In this document: positions 17,558-27,678 of the stretch, in pieces
Position numbering within the stretch: the stretch's first letter is position 1
How the letters are laid out: the number at the start of each line of letters is the position of its first letter
Origin: Streptomyces antibioticus
GTDB lineage: Bacteria > Actinomycetota > Actinomycetes > Streptomycetales > Streptomycetaceae
Direction: 5' to 3'
Assembly (NCBI RefSeq): GCF_002019855.1
Contig: NZ_CM007717.1
Coordinates: 4,736,657 to 4,800,656 of the forward strand
Length of the DNA stretch: 64,000 nt
The notes under the pieces: model-generated
Database searches by the model: none
What the model was told of the DNA's origin: nothing
What the model saw: only the letters and a program-made list of their open reading frames with translations
Translations under genes and position numbers: made by a program

Positions 17558-19099
17558 GTGAGTAACGCCACCCTGCCGCCCCCGCCGCCCCTGCCCTCCG
17601 CCGACCGCCCCGACGTCGCCGCGCGCCTGCGCGAGGCGCTCCTCGCCGCCTCCTTCACCGCCGACGGGCTGCTCGAACTGCTCGGCGCCCCCGCCTACGC
17701 GGCACTGGCCCGCAGCGAGACCGTGCCCGCGCTCCGGGCCACGCGCGGGGAGACCCCCCTGGAGACGCTCGCCCGTCTCTTCCTGCTCCAGCAGCCCGTG
17801 CCGCACGCGCGCGTGGAGAAGGTGCTGCCCGTACGCGCGTGCGTGGAGAGCGGCTGGCTGGTCCCCGTCGGCGCCGACGAGGTCGCCGCGACCGTGGACG
17901 TACGGCCGTACGGCGGGCCGGACGGCGAGGACTGGTTCATCGTCTCCGACCTCGGATGCGCCGTCGGCGGCGCCGGTGGCATCGGCGGCGGGGACGGCCC
18001 GGCGGACACCGCCGTCGTCCTGGGCGTGGGCGGCGCCTCCATGACCCTCGCCGGCATCACCGTCCGTACGCCCGTCGCCGCCGCCCTCGACCTCGGCACC
18101 GGCTCCGGCATCCAGGCGCTGCACGCCGCCCGGCACGCCACGCGCGTGACGGCCACCGACCTCAACCCGCGCGCGCTGCACATCACCGCGCTCACCCTCG
18201 CCCTGTCCGGCGCCCCCGCCGCGGATCTGCGCGAGGGCTCCCTCTTCGAACCGGTCAAGGACGACGAGACGTACGACCTGATCGTCTCGAACCCGCCGTT
18301 CGTGATCTCGCCCGGCGCCCGCCTCACCTATCGCGACGGCGGCATGGCCGGGGACGATCTGTGCCGCTCGCTCGTTCAGGGAGCGGGGGAACGGCTGAAC
18401 GAGGGCGGGTTCGCGCAGTTCCTCGCCAACTGGCAGCACGTGGAAGGGGAAGACTGGCAGGAGAGGCTCAGGTCATGGGTGCCGCGGGGCTGCGACGCGT
18501 GGATCGTGCAGCGCGAGGTGCAGGACATCACGCAGTACGCCGAGCTGTGGCTGAGGGACGCCGGTGACCACCGCGGCGACCAGGCCACGTACCAGGCGCG
18601 CTACGACGCGTGGCTGGACGAGTTCGAGGCGCGCAAGGTGAAGGCCGTCGGCTTCGGCTGGATCACCCTGCGCAGGACGGCCGCCGCCGAACCCGTCGTC
18701 ACCGTGGAGGAGTGGCCGCACCCGGTCGAACAGCCGCTCGGCGACACCGTCCGGGCACACTTCGAACGGCTCGACTATCTGCGGGCGAACGACGACGCCG
18801 CCCTGCTCGCCGCGCACTTCCGGCTGGCCGGCGAGGTCGTGCAGGAGCAGGTCGGGCTGCCCGGCGCCGAGGACCCGGAGCACGTCGTGCTGCGCCAGAA
18901 CCGCGGCATGCGCCGGGCCACCAAGGTGGACACGGTCGGCGCGGGCTTCGCCGGCGTCTGCGACGGCACGCTGAGCGCGGGCCGCATCCTGGACGCCATC
19001 GCCCAGCTCGTCGGCGAGGACCCGGTGCTGCTGCGCGACCGCACCCCGGCGCAGATCCGGCTGCTGGTGGGACAGGGGTTCCTGGAACCCGTGGGGTGA
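17558..19099 (+). CDS. SAM-dependent methyltransferase with NPPF motif
   Basis: A 513-residue class I methyltransferase. SAM motif I is LDLGTGSGIQALHAA (about residue 180) with the acidic ribose-binding loop VTATDLNPRAL. The catalytic motif IV is YDLIVSNPPFV. NPPF/NPPY methyltransferases act on exocyclic or side-chain nitrogen, as in HemK/PrmC and RlmG/RsmC, so an rRNA, tRNA or protein amide is the probable target. About 160 residues precede the catalytic domain and about 220 follow, which is longer than RsmC-type enzymes. GTG at 17558 chosen; ATG at 17549 is in frame and equally possible. Conserved neighbour of topA. Confidence 0.8.
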   Translation: MSNATLPPPPPLPSADRPDVAARLREALLAASFTADGLLELLGAPAYAALARSETVPALRATRGETPLETLARLFLLQQPVPHARVEKVLPVRACVESGWLVPVGADEVAATVDVRPYGGPDGEDWFIVSDLGCAVGGAGGIGGGDGPADTAVVLGVGGASMTLAGITVRTPVAAALDLGTGSGIQALHAARHATRVTATDLNPRALHITALTLALSGAPAADLREGSLFEPVKDDETYDLIVSNPPFVISPGARLTYRDGGMAGDDLCRSLVQGAGERLNEGGFAQFLANWQHVEGEDWQERLRSWVPRGCDAWIVQREVQDITQYAELWLRDAGDHRGDQATYQARYDAWLDEFEARKVKAVGFGWITLRRTAAAEPVVTVEEWPHPVEQPLGDTVRAHFERLDYLRANDDAALLAAHFRLAGEVVQEQVGLPGAEDPEHVVLRQNRGMRRATKVDTVGAGFAGVCDGTLSAGRILDAIAQLVGEDPVLLRDRTPAQIRLLVGQGFLEPVG

Positions 19100-19160
19100 G
19101 TGATCGGAAACGCATGGGGTGAGTGATCGGAAACCCGTGGGCTGAGTGATCGGAATCGAT
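19093..19160 (+). repeat. Three copies of a 23-bp repeat at the methyltransferase stop
   Basis: GGGGTGAGTGATCGGAAAC recurs at 19093 and 19116, with a diverged copy (GGGCTGAGTGATCGGAATC) at 19139. The first copy contains the stop codon. It looks like a local duplication of the gene's own end; no function evident. Confidence 0.75.
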
Positions 19161-19331
19161 CGAGCCATCGGTGAGAGCGAAGACGAAGTCGACCGGAAAA
19201 GGCCCCCCGCCGGGTCCCGCCCCCGTCCGTAGCCCTCCCGTTCACCTCGGGTTCGCCGGGGCGCCGCACGCGCGTGTCAGCCTCCCCTGGCTGGGGCATG
19301 CGCGGGCGGCGGAACAAAGGGGCGGGCGATC

Positions 19332-19529
19332 ATGGAGAGCGGGCCGGCGATCTTCGCGGGAATGGTGTTCGCCCTGTTCGGAGGCGCGCTGCTGCTGTGG
19401 ACCGCGGTCCGCGTGCGGCAGCGGCAGCCCGTCGCCCAGGGTGTGAGCACCGTCGCGTCCGTGACCCTCGCGACACTCACCGCCGTCGTGGCGCTGGCCC
19501 TCGGCGTCTGGTGCCTCACCCGCCCCTGA
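19332..19529 (+). CDS. Small two-segment membrane protein
   Basis: A 65-residue protein with two hydrophobic helices (about residues 6-24 and 41-62) separated by a basic loop, RVRQRQP, and ending in CLTRP. Streptomyces genomes carry a similar small gene between the methyltransferase and topA. ATG is preceded by GGGGCGGG, a plausible ribosome binding site. Function unknown. It is followed by about 315 bp of noncoding DNA before topA. Confidence 0.7.
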   Translation: MESGPAIFAGMVFALFGGALLLWTAVRVRQRQPVAQGVSTVASVTLATLTAVVALALGVWCLTRP

Positions 19530-19737
19530 GGGGCAAGGCGCGCGCGGTTCGCACATCACTTCGAACCCGGCGCGCACATGATCTCGCCGATCGCTGTTCG
19601 ACCCGCGTGAGCGCGGGCATGCCGGTAAAGGAGAGGACGCGTTCCGGTCCGACGGAAATCGACCGGTCGGCAGTCCGGGCGGCAGGAATGGCGGTAGTCG
19701 GGTTACCGTTCGAGTGGCCGTTGCGGGCTTTTCCCGT

Positions 19738-19766
19738 TTGACACGGGGGCGGGATGTACCGTCACA
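19738..19766 (+). promoter_or_regulatory. Candidate topA promoter
   Basis: A perfect -35 hexamer TTGACA stands at 19738-19743. A 17-bp spacing would place the -10 at GTCACA, which is poor; TACCGT at 19757 is closer in sequence but only 13 bp away. The 19530-19844 gap shows no gene. Inferred only. Confidence 0.35.
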
Positions 19767-19844
19767 CTCCGCAGCGTCACCCGACCCGACCCCGGGATCA
19801 AGAGCCCGGGGAGGCCCCAGCCTCGACCGGAGAGAAGAGCGAAG

Positions 19845-22688
19845 TTGTCCCCGACCAGCGAGACCGCGAAGGGCGGCCGCCGACTCGTCATCGTCGAGTC
19901 GCCTGCCAAGGCGAAGACGATCAAGGGTTACCTCGGCCCCGGCTACATCGTCGAGGCCAGCGTCGGGCACATCCGCGACCTTCCCAACGGCGCCGCGGAG
20001 GTGCCGGAGAAGTACACCGGCGAGGTCCGCCGCCTCGGTGTCGACGTCGAGCACGACTTCCAGCCGATCTACGTGGTCAACGCGGACAAGCGGGCCCAGG
20101 TCAAGAAGCTCAAGGACCTGCTCAAGGAGTCCGACGAGCTCTTCCTCGCGACGGACGAGGACCGGGAGGGCGAGGCGATCGCCTGGCACCTCCAGGAGGT
20201 CCTCAAGCCGAAGATCCCCGTCAAGCGGATGGTCTTCCACGAGATCACCAAGGACGCGATCCGGGCCGCCGTGGCCAACCCGCGCCAGCTCAACCAGCTC
20301 CTCGTCGACGCCCAGGAGACCCGCCGCATCCTCGACCGCCTCTACGGCTACGAGGTCTCGCCGGTCCTGTGGAAGAAGGTCATGCCGCGGCTGTCGGCCG
20401 GCCGGGTCCAGTCCGTCGCCACCCGGCTCGTCGTCGAGCGGGAACGCGAGCGCATCGCCTTTCGTTCTGCCGAGTACTGGGACCTGACGGGCACCTTCGG
20501 CACCGGCCGCGCCGGGGACGCGTCGGACCCGTCGTCGCTGGTCGCCCGCCTCCAGACGGTCGACGGCAGGCGGGTCGCGCAGGGCCGCGACTTCGACTCC
20601 CTGGGACAACTGAAGAGCGCGAACACCCTCCACCTCGACGAGGCGAACGCCCGCGCCCTCGCCGCCGCCCTGGAGAACACCCGCTTCTCCGTCCGGTCCG
20701 TCGAGTCCAAGCCGTACCGCCGCTCGCCGTACGCCCCGTTCCGTACGACGACGCTCCAGCAGGAGGCCAGCCGCAAGCTCGGCTTCGGGGCGAAGGCCAC
20801 CATGCAGGTCGCCCAGAAGCTGTACGAGAACGGCTACATCACCTACATGCGTACCGACTCCACCACGCTGAGCGACACCGCCGTGTCCGCCGCGCGGGCC
20901 CAGGTCACGCAGTTGTACGGCGCCGACTACCTGCCGCCGCAGCCGCGCACGTACGCCGGGAAGGTCAAGAACGCGCAGGAGGCGCACGAGGCGATCCGCC
21001 CCTCGGGTGATCGTTTCCGCACCCCCGCCGAGACCGGCCTGACCGGCGACCAGTTCAAGCTGTACGAACTGATCTGGAAGCGGACCGTCGCCTCCCAGAT
21101 GAAGGACGCCACCGGCAACAGCGTGACGGTCAAGATCGGTGGAACCGCCGCCGACGGCCGGGACGTCGAGTTCAGCGCCTCCGGCAAGACGATCACCTTC
21201 CATGGCTTCCTGAAGGCGTACGTCGAGGGCGCCGACGACCCGAACGCCGAGCTGGACGACCGCGAGCGCCGTCTGCCCCAGGTCACCGAGGGCGACGCGC
21301 TCAGCGCCGACGAGATCACGGTCGACGGGCACGCCACCAAGCCCCCGGCCCGCTACACCGAGGCCAGCCTCGTCAAGGAGCTGGAGGAGCGCGAGATCGG
21401 CCGCCCGTCGACGTACGCGTCGATCATCGGCACGATCCTCGACCGCGGCTACGTCTTCAAGAAGGGCACCGCGCTCGTCCCGTCCTTCCTCTCCTTCGCC
21501 GTGGTCAACCTCCTGGAGAAGCACTTCGGGCGGCTCGTCGACTACGACTTCACCGCCAAGATGGAGGACGACCTCGACCGCATCGCCCGCGGTGAGGCCC
21601 AGGCCGTGCCGTGGCTGAAGCGCTTCTACTTCGGTGACGTCGAGGGAGCCGACACGGGCGGCGCCGCCGACGCCGGCAACGGCGACGGGGACCACCTCGG
21701 CGGCCTCAAGGAACTGGTGACCGACCTGGGCGCGATCGACGCGCGCGAGGTGTCGTCGTTCCCCGTGGGCAACGGCATCGTGCTGCGGGTCGGCCGCTAC
21801 GGCCCGTACATCGAGCGCGGCGAGAAGGACGCGGAGGGCCACCAGCGCGCCGACATCCCCGAGGACCTGGCGCCCGACGAACTGTCCGTCGAGCTGGCCG
21901 AGGAACTCCTCGCCAAGCCGAGCGGCGACTTCGAACTGGGCACCGACCCGGCCAGCGGCCACCCGGTCATCGCCCGCGCCGGCCGGTACGGCCCGTACGT
22001 CACCGAGGTGCTCCCCGAGGGCACCCCCAAGACCGGCAAGAACGCCGTCAAGCCGCGCACGGCCTCGCTGTTCAAGTCGATGTCGCTGGACACGGTCACG
22101 CTGGAGGACGCCCTCAAGCTGATGTCGCTGCCGCGTGTCGTCGGCACCGACGCCGAGGGCCAGGAGATCACCGCGCAGAACGGCCGCTACGGCCCGTACC
22201 TGAAGAAGGGGACGGACTCCCGCTCCCTGCAGACCGAGGACCAGCTCTTCACGATCACCCTCGAAGAGGCGCTGGCGATCTACGCCCAGCCCAAGCAGCG
22301 CGGCCGCGCCGCCGCCAAGCCGCCGCTGAAGGAACTGGGCACCGACCCGGTCAGCGAGAAGCCGGTCGTCGTCAAGGACGGCCGCTTCGGGCCGTACGTC
22401 ACCGACGGGGAGACCAACGCGACCCTGCGCTCCGGCGACAGCGTCGAGGACATCACCCCCGAACGCGGTTACGAACTGCTCGCCGAGAAGCGGGCCAAGG
22501 GCCCCGCCAAGAAGACGGCGAAGAAGGCACCCGCGAAGAAGACGACGGCCAAGAAGACCACGGCCAAGAAGGCGGCCCCGGCGAAGAAGACGGCCGCCAA
22601 GAAGACCACGGCGAAGAAGACGACGACGGCCGCGAAGACCACCGCGGCCGCGAAAAAGACGACGGCGTCCGCCCCGCAGGAGGACTGA
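19845..22688 (+). CDS. topA: DNA topoisomerase I with lysine-rich tail
   Basis: A 947-residue type IA topoisomerase that relaxes negative supercoils. TOPRIM opens with VIVESPAKAKTIKGYL and contains DEDREGEAIAWH. The active-site Tyr is in GYITYMRTDSTTLS. The C-terminal region has several Topo_C repeats with GRYGPYV/GRFGPYV and no Cys4 zinc fingers, as in actinobacteria. The last ~60 residues are an alternating Lys/Ala/Thr tail (AKKTTAKKTTAKKAAPAKK), known in Streptomyces TopA to raise processivity. The start is TTG at 19845 with GGAGAGAAG upstream, giving MSPTSETAKGGRR. It is the essential topoisomerase in this genus; a terminator follows. Confidence 0.97.
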   Translation: MSPTSETAKGGRRLVIVESPAKAKTIKGYLGPGYIVEASVGHIRDLPNGAAEVPEKYTGEVRRLGVDVEHDFQPIYVVNADKRAQVKKLKDLLKESDELFLATDEDREGEAIAWHLQEVLKPKIPVKRMVFHEITKDAIRAAVANPRQLNQLLVDAQETRRILDRLYGYEVSPVLWKKVMPRLSAGRVQSVATRLVVERERERIAFRSAEYWDLTGTFGTGRAGDASDPSSLVARLQTVDGRRVAQGRDFDSLGQLKSANTLHLDEANARALAAALENTRFSVRSVESKPYRRSPYAPFRTTTLQQEASRKLGFGAKATMQVAQKLYENGYITYMRTDSTTLSDTAVSAARAQVTQLYGADYLPPQPRTYAGKVKNAQEAHEAIRPSGDRFRTPAETGLTGDQFKLYELIWKRTVASQMKDATGNSVTVKIGGTAADGRDVEFSASGKTITFHGFLKAYVEGADDPNAELDDRERRLPQVTEGDALSADEITVDGHATKPPARYTEASLVKELEEREIGRPSTYASIIGTILDRGYVFKKGTALVPSFLSFAVVNLLEKHFGRLVDYDFTAKMEDDLDRIARGEAQAVPWLKRFYFGDVEGADTGGAADAGNGDGDHLGGLKELVTDLGAIDAREVSSFPVGNGIVLRVGRYGPYIERGEKDAEGHQRADIPEDLAPDELSVELAEELLAKPSGDFELGTDPASGHPVIARAGRYGPYVTEVLPEGTPKTGKNAVKPRTASLFKSMSLDTVTLEDALKLMSLPRVVGTDAEGQEITAQNGRYGPYLKKGTDSRSLQTEDQLFTITLEEALAIYAQPKQRGRAAAKPPLKELGTDPVSEKPVVVKDGRFGPYVTDGETNATLRSGDSVEDITPERGYELLAEKRAKGPAKKTAKKAPAKKTTAKKTTAKKAAPAKKTAAKKTTAKKTTTAAKTTAAAKKTTASAPQED

Positions 22689-22761
22689 CCCCGGCCCTTC
22701 GGGTCACCGTCACCGTTTCTCCACTTCTCTGCCCTCCGCTTCTCCACGGCCGGTCCACGAA

Positions 22762-22800
22762 ACGACCGCCCCGGCATCACTTTGGTGTCGGGGCGGTCGT
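22762..22800. terminator. Terminator after topA
   Basis: A 12-bp stem ACGACCGCCCCG / CGGGGCGGTCGT with a 15-nt loop, between topA and the tmk fusion. Confidence 0.75.
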
Positions 22801-22851
22801 ACGTGCGGACGGACGCCCCGAGCTGTCAGTCGCTGCCGATAGGCTGAAAGC

Positions 22852-25800
22852 ATGACGCGAGCCGAGCAGCCAACGGCCCACCACCCGGCCCCGGACGACG
22901 CCCTGGTGGCCGACTCCCGCGAGCGCGCCGTGCGCGCCCTGTTGCGCGAGCCCCAGCTCAAGCGGCTGTGGAGCGCCCAGTTGGTGGGGGGTGTGGCGGA
23001 CACCCTGGCCCTGCTGGTGTTCGTCTTCCTCGCCCTCCAGGCGGCCATCGTGGAGGGCGCCTTCGGGAGCGGCTACCGGGGCGTGGCGTTCGCCGTGGCG
23101 TCCGTCTTCGCCGTACGGATCCTCGCCACCCTCCTCTTCGGCGCCGTCCTCCTCGGCCCGCTCAGCTCGCTCACCTCACCCGACGGGCCGCTCGACCGGC
23201 GCTGGACCATGGTCGGCGCCGACGGTGTGCGCGCCGCGCTGCTGATCGTCGCGCCCCTGTGGATCGACTGGACGCCGGACGACGCGCTGGCCCTGCTGCT
23301 GGTCACCGTCTTCGTGACCGGTGTCGCCGAGCGGTTCTGGACCGTCGCCCGCGAGAGCGCCGCCCCCGCGCTGCTGCCCGCCCCGCCCCTGGAGGGCGCG
23401 ACGGTACGGCCGCTGCCGGACCACCTGGACGCCCTGCGCCGGCTCGCCGTGCGCACCGGCTTCGTGGCGATCCCGCTCGGCGCGGCCGTGCTGGTCGGGG
23501 CCTCGCTGGTCAACAACCTGCTGGGCGCCGGCATCGACTGGTTCGCCCAGCACCAGGCGGCCCTCGCCTCGTACGTCGCCGGGGGGCTCTTCGCCGGGTC
23601 CCTGTCGGTCGTGGTCTTCCTGGAGCTGCCCTCGACGCGCACCCCGCGCGCGCGGTCCCCGCTTGAGGGCCTGCGCCGGCCCCGTACGGCCACCGGTGTC
23701 GACGCCGGCCGCACCGGCGCCGTCCCGCTGCTGGTCCTCTCCTGCGCGGCCGTCGCCGCCGCGATCGCGGCCGCCGTCGCCGTGGCCGTCCTGCACGCCA
23801 CGTACCTGGGCGGCGGCCCGGTGCTGTACGGCCTGTTCGTGCTCGGCCTCACCGGCGGAGTCGTCGTCGGCGTACGGACGGCACCCAAGGTGCTGGTGTC
23901 GCTGTCGCGGCGCCGCCTGCTCGCCCTGGCCATCGCCTTCACCGGCATCGCCCTGCTCGCCGCCGGGCTGGTCCCGGACGTCACCAGCGTGCTGCTGATC
24001 ACCACCCTGGCCGGCGTCGGCGCGGGCGTCGCCGCCAACACCGGGCACGCCCTGCTCGACCAGGAGACCGAGGACCACCGCCGCGCCCGGACCACCGAGC
24101 ATCTGCACGCGGTCGTCCGGGTCTCCGTGGCGCTGGCCGCGCTGATCGCCCCGCTGGTCGCGGCGCTGATCGGCCCGCACCGCCTGGAGAACGGCAAGTT
24201 CGTGTTCGCGCACGGCGGCGCCGCGTTCACCCTGATGCTGGTCGGCGCGCTGCTGCTGCCGGTGGCCGCGCTGGTGCTGGCCAAGGTCGACGACCGTTCC
24301 GGCGTCCCTCTGCGCCAGGACCTGCGGGACGCGCTGCTCGGCGGCGACGACCCGGTGCAGGCGCCCGCCCCCACCGGCTTCTTCATCGCCCTGGAGGGCG
24401 GCGACGGCGCCGGCAAGTCCACCCAGGCCGAGGCGCTCGCCGAGTGGATCCGCGCCAAGGGCCACGAGGTCGTCCTCACGCGCGAGCCGGGGGCCACCCC
24501 CGTGGGCAAGCGGCTGCGCTCGATCCTGCTGGACGTGTCGTCCGCGGGCCTCTCGCACCGCGCGGAGGCGCTGCTGTACGCGGCGGACCGCGCGGAGCAC
24601 GTCGACACCGTCGTCCGGCCCGCCCTGGAGCGCGGCGCGGTCGTGATCACCGACCGGTACATCGACTCGTCCGTGGCCTACCAGGGCGCGGGCCGTGACC
24701 TCTCCCCGACCGAGATCGCCCGGATCTCCCGCTGGGCGACCGACGGCCTGGTGCCGCATCTGACGGTGCTGCTCGACGTCTCCCCGGAGACCGCCCGCGA
24801 GCGGTTCACGGAGGCGCCCGACCGTCTGGAGTCGGAGCCGGCGGAGTTCCACACGCGTGTGCGCTCCGGTTTCCTCACCCTCGCCGCCGCCGACCCCGGC
24901 CGCTACCTGGTGGTCGACGCGGGCCAGCAGCCCGAGGCCGTCACCACCGTCGTACGCGCCCGGCTCGACCGGATGCTGCCGCTGTCCGAGGCCGAGATCG
25001 CGGCCCAGGAGGAGGCGCGCCGCAAGGCCGAGGAGGAGGCCCGGCGCAAGGCCGAGGAAGAGGCCGCGCGCAAGGCCGAGGAGGAGCGCCTGGAGCGCGA
25101 GCGCGAGGAGCAGCTCGCCAAGCTGCGCGCCGAGGAGGAGGAGCGCAAGCGGCGCGAGCTGGAGGAGGCGCAGCGGCGCGAGGCCGAGCGCCAGGCCGAG
25201 GAGGCCCGCCTGCGCGCGGAGGAGGCCCAGCGGCGTGCGGAGGAGGAGCGCAAGCGGCTCCTCGCCGAGGAGAAGGCGCGCGCCGAGGAGGAGGCCCGCC
25301 GCAAGGCGGAGGAGGAGCGGCGCCGCAGGCAGGCCGAGGAGGAGGCCCGGCTGCGGGCCGAGGCCGAGACGCGCCGCCTGGAGAAGCAGCGCAAGGCCGA
25401 GGAGGCCCTGCTGCGGGCCGAGGAGGCACGCCGTGCGGCGGAGCAGGCCGCGGCCGCGGCGCAGGCCGGCCCCCGTAAGCCGCCGCCCGCGCCGCAGGAG
25501 GCCGTGACCGTGCCCACTCCGGTCGTGTCGCCGGCCAATGCGCCGGGTGGCTCCGGCGCTCCGGGTGGCTCCGGCTCGGTGGAGGACACCGCGAAGCTGC
25601 CCCGGGTCCGCCCGGGCAGGAACGCGGCGGACAGCGCGCCCGCGCGGGCCCGCCTGGAGAAGGACCCGGAGCCCACGCAGGCCGAGGTGACGACCGAGCT
25701 GCCGGTGCCTCCGGCGGGGGCCGCGGACGAGACGGCGGTCCTGCCGCCCGTGCCTCCGGCGGGCGCGGCGGACGAGACGGCGGTGCTGCCGCCGGTCCGT

Positions 25801-26142
25801 GACCAGCGCGCCGCGGACGAGACCGCGGTCCTGCCTCCGGTACGGGGGGACGGTCCCGCGGACCGGGTGCCCACGGGGTTCTTCCGTGACGAGCGCGACG
25901 AGCGGGCGGAGGCCGGGCCGGGTGCCGGTCCCGACGGGTCCGAGGGCAGCACGCGTGAGCTGCCGCAGGTCGACGAGGAAGGCGCGCCCCGCAGACGGCC
26001 GCGCCCCGACTGGGCCGAGGAGACCCCGCTGGACGACCTGCCGTCCCTCGCGGACGAACTGCTGGGCCCGCACCGGGACGACGACGATCTGGACGAGGGC
26101 CGGGACGGCGGCGGCAGGGGGCGCGGCGGCCGACGGCGCTGA
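22852..26142 (+). CDS. tmk: MFS-like membrane domain fused to thymidylate kinase and coiled-coil tail
   Basis: A 1096-residue fusion. Residues ~35-490 form about 11-12 hydrophobic helices resembling a major facilitator transporter. Residues ~508-715 are a complete dTMP kinase: P-loop FFIALEGGDGAGKST, LTREPGATPVGK, and the DRY-type motif VITDRYIDSSVAYQGAGR. This enzyme phosphorylates dTMP to dTDP. Residues ~720-870 are an almost pure Glu/Arg/Ala coiled coil (EEARRKAEEEARRKAEEE). The rest is disordered, with the repeat ADETAVLPPV three times, and ends GRGRGGRRR. The same fusion is known in Streptomyces (SCO3542). What the transporter part does is unknown. ATG at 22852 lies 50 bp past the topA terminator. 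Confidence 0.92.
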   Translation: MTRAEQPTAHHPAPDDALVADSRERAVRALLREPQLKRLWSAQLVGGVADTLALLVFVFLALQAAIVEGAFGSGYRGVAFAVASVFAVRILATLLFGAVLLGPLSSLTSPDGPLDRRWTMVGADGVRAALLIVAPLWIDWTPDDALALLLVTVFVTGVAERFWTVARESAAPALLPAPPLEGATVRPLPDHLDALRRLAVRTGFVAIPLGAAVLVGASLVNNLLGAGIDWFAQHQAALASYVAGGLFAGSLSVVVFLELPSTRTPRARSPLEGLRRPRTATGVDAGRTGAVPLLVLSCAAVAAAIAAAVAVAVLHATYLGGGPVLYGLFVLGLTGGVVVGVRTAPKVLVSLSRRRLLALAIAFTGIALLAAGLVPDVTSVLLITTLAGVGAGVAANTGHALLDQETEDHRRARTTEHLHAVVRVSVALAALIAPLVAALIGPHRLENGKFVFAHGGAAFTLMLVGALLLPVAALVLAKVDDRSGVPLRQDLRDALLGGDDPVQAPAPTGFFIALEGGDGAGKSTQAEALAEWIRAKGHEVVLTREPGATPVGKRLRSILLDVSSAGLSHRAEALLYAADRAEHVDTVVRPALERGAVVITDRYIDSSVAYQGAGRDLSPTEIARISRWATDGLVPHLTVLLDVSPETARERFTEAPDRLESEPAEFHTRVRSGFLTLAAADPGRYLVVDAGQQPEAVTTVVRARLDRMLPLSEAEIAAQEEARRKAEEEARRKAEEEAARKAEEERLEREREEQLAKLRAEEEERKRRELEEAQRREAERQAEEARLRAEEAQRRAEEERKRLLAEEKARAEEEARRKAEEERRRRQAEEEARLRAEAETRRLEKQRKAEEALLRAEEARRAAEQAAAAAQAGPRKPPPAPQEAVTVPTPVVSPANAPGGSGAPGGSGSVEDTAKLPRVRPGRNAADSAPARARLEKDPEPTQAEVTTELPVPPAGAADETAVLPPVPPAGAADETAVLPPVRDQRAADETAVLPPVRGDGPADRVPTGFFRDERDERAEAGPGAGPDGSEGSTRELPQVDEEGAPRRRPRPDWAEETPLDDLPSLADELLGPHRDDDDLDEGRDGGGRGRGGRRR

Positions 26143-26363
26143 GTGCTCCCGGCCGGGGGGTCGGTGAGGCCGACCGCGGTCGACGGGGCGGACCGCGTTG
26201 TCAGTGGCGGCCCGCACAATGGAAGCGACCACCACGACCGGCCGGGTGTCCGGGTGTCCGGCGCCGGCGCGGAGGCATGACGCAAGGACGACGTGCCGTA
26301 AGGACGACGTGCTGCAAGGACGACGTGCCGCTACGGCGATGTGACGGAAGGACGGCGTGACCC

Positions 26364-27569
26364 ATGACCGTGTGGGACGACCTCGTCGGGCAGGAGAAGG
26401 TCAGCGGCCAGCTCGCCGCCGCGGCCCGTGACGCCGACGCGCTCGTCACCGCGGTCACCACCGGCGCCCCGCCGCCCGAGGCGTCGAAGATGACCCATGC
26501 CTGGCTGTTCACCGGACCGCCCGGCGCCGGCCGGACCCAGGTGGCGCGGGCGTTCGCCGCCGCGTTGCAGTGCGTCAGCCCGGACCGCGCGCTCGGCGGC
26601 GCCCCCGGCTGCGGCTTCTGCGACGGCTGCCACACGGCACTCATCGGCACCCACGCCGATGTCACCACCGTGGCCGCCGTGGGCTCGCAGATCCTCGCCG
26701 AGGACATGCGCGACACGGTCCGCAAGTCCTACACCTCGCCGGCCACGGGCCGCTGGCAGGTCATCCTCGTCGAGGACGCCGAGCGGCTGAACGAGAAGTC
26801 GGCCAACGCCGTCCTGAAGGCGGTCGAGGAGCCGGCCCCGCGGACGGTCTGGCTGCTCTGCGCCCCCTCCCTGGAGGACGTGCTGCCCACGATCCGCTCC
26901 CGCTGCCGTCACCTGAACCTGCGCACGCCGTCCGTCGAGGCCGTCGCCGACCTGCTCGTACGGCGCGAGGGCATCGAGCCGGCCGTCGCCGAGGCCGCCG
27001 CCCGCGCCACCCAGGGGCATGTGGACCGGGCCCGCCGCCTGGCCACCGACCCGGCCGCGCGCGAGCGCCGCGCCGCCGTGCTGAAGCTGCCGCTGCGCGT
27101 CGAGGACGTCGGCGGCTGCCTCAAGGCCGCGCAGGAACTGGTCGACGCGGCGGCGGAGGACGCCAAGGTGCTCGCCGAGGAGATGGACGGCAAGGAGACC
27201 GAGGAACTGAAGGCGGCTCTAGGTGCGGCTCAGGGCGGCCGGATGCCGCGCGGAACGGCGGGCGTGATGAAGGACCTGGAGGACAAGCAGAAGCGCCGTC
27301 GCACCCGCACCCAGCGCGACAGCCTCGACCTCGCGCTCACCGACCTCACCGGCTTCTACCGCGACGTCCTCGCCCTCCAGCTCGGCTCCCGCGTCGCGAT
27401 CGCCAACGGGGACGCGGAGGACGCCCTGGAGCGGCTCGCCCGCGGCAGCTCCCCGGAGTCCACCCTGCGCCGTATCGAGGCGATCGCCGCGTGCAGAGAC
27501 GCCCTCGACCGGAACGTGGCGCCGCTGCTGGCGGTGGAGGCGATGACGATGGCGCTGAGAGCGGGCTGA
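26364..27569 (+). CDS. holB: DNA polymerase III delta' subunit
   Basis: A 401-residue clamp-loader AAA+ protein. VWDDLVGQEKV opens the domain. The P-loop region is LFTGPPGAGRTQVA, with Arg replacing the Walker lysine, as expected for the non-hydrolysing delta' subunit. A zinc site, CGFCDGC, follows. The sensor region VEDAERLNEKSANAVLKAVEEP and the SRC motif TIRSRCRHL are intact. It loads the sliding clamp together with tau/gamma and delta. The C-terminal half carries a charged insertion (KDLEDKQKRRRTRTQ). It lies 221 bp after tmk; tmk-holB adjacency is conserved in many bacteria. Confidence 0.93.
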   Translation: MTVWDDLVGQEKVSGQLAAAARDADALVTAVTTGAPPPEASKMTHAWLFTGPPGAGRTQVARAFAAALQCVSPDRALGGAPGCGFCDGCHTALIGTHADVTTVAAVGSQILAEDMRDTVRKSYTSPATGRWQVILVEDAERLNEKSANAVLKAVEEPAPRTVWLLCAPSLEDVLPTIRSRCRHLNLRTPSVEAVADLLVRREGIEPAVAEAAARATQGHVDRARRLATDPAARERRAAVLKLPLRVEDVGGCLKAAQELVDAAAEDAKVLAEEMDGKETEELKAALGAAQGGRMPRGTAGVMKDLEDKQKRRRTRTQRDSLDLALTDLTGFYRDVLALQLGSRVAIANGDAEDALERLARGSSPESTLRRIEAIAACRDALDRNVAPLLAVEAMTMALRAG

Positions 27570-27678
27570 GTCCCGCCCGGGCGGGGGTACCCGCTCCGGG
27601 ACGTTGACGCCGTCACTCGTCCGTGCCACTTCGCGCACGTACGGCGTTCATCCGGTCGCGCAGAGTTACGCTCGCGGC

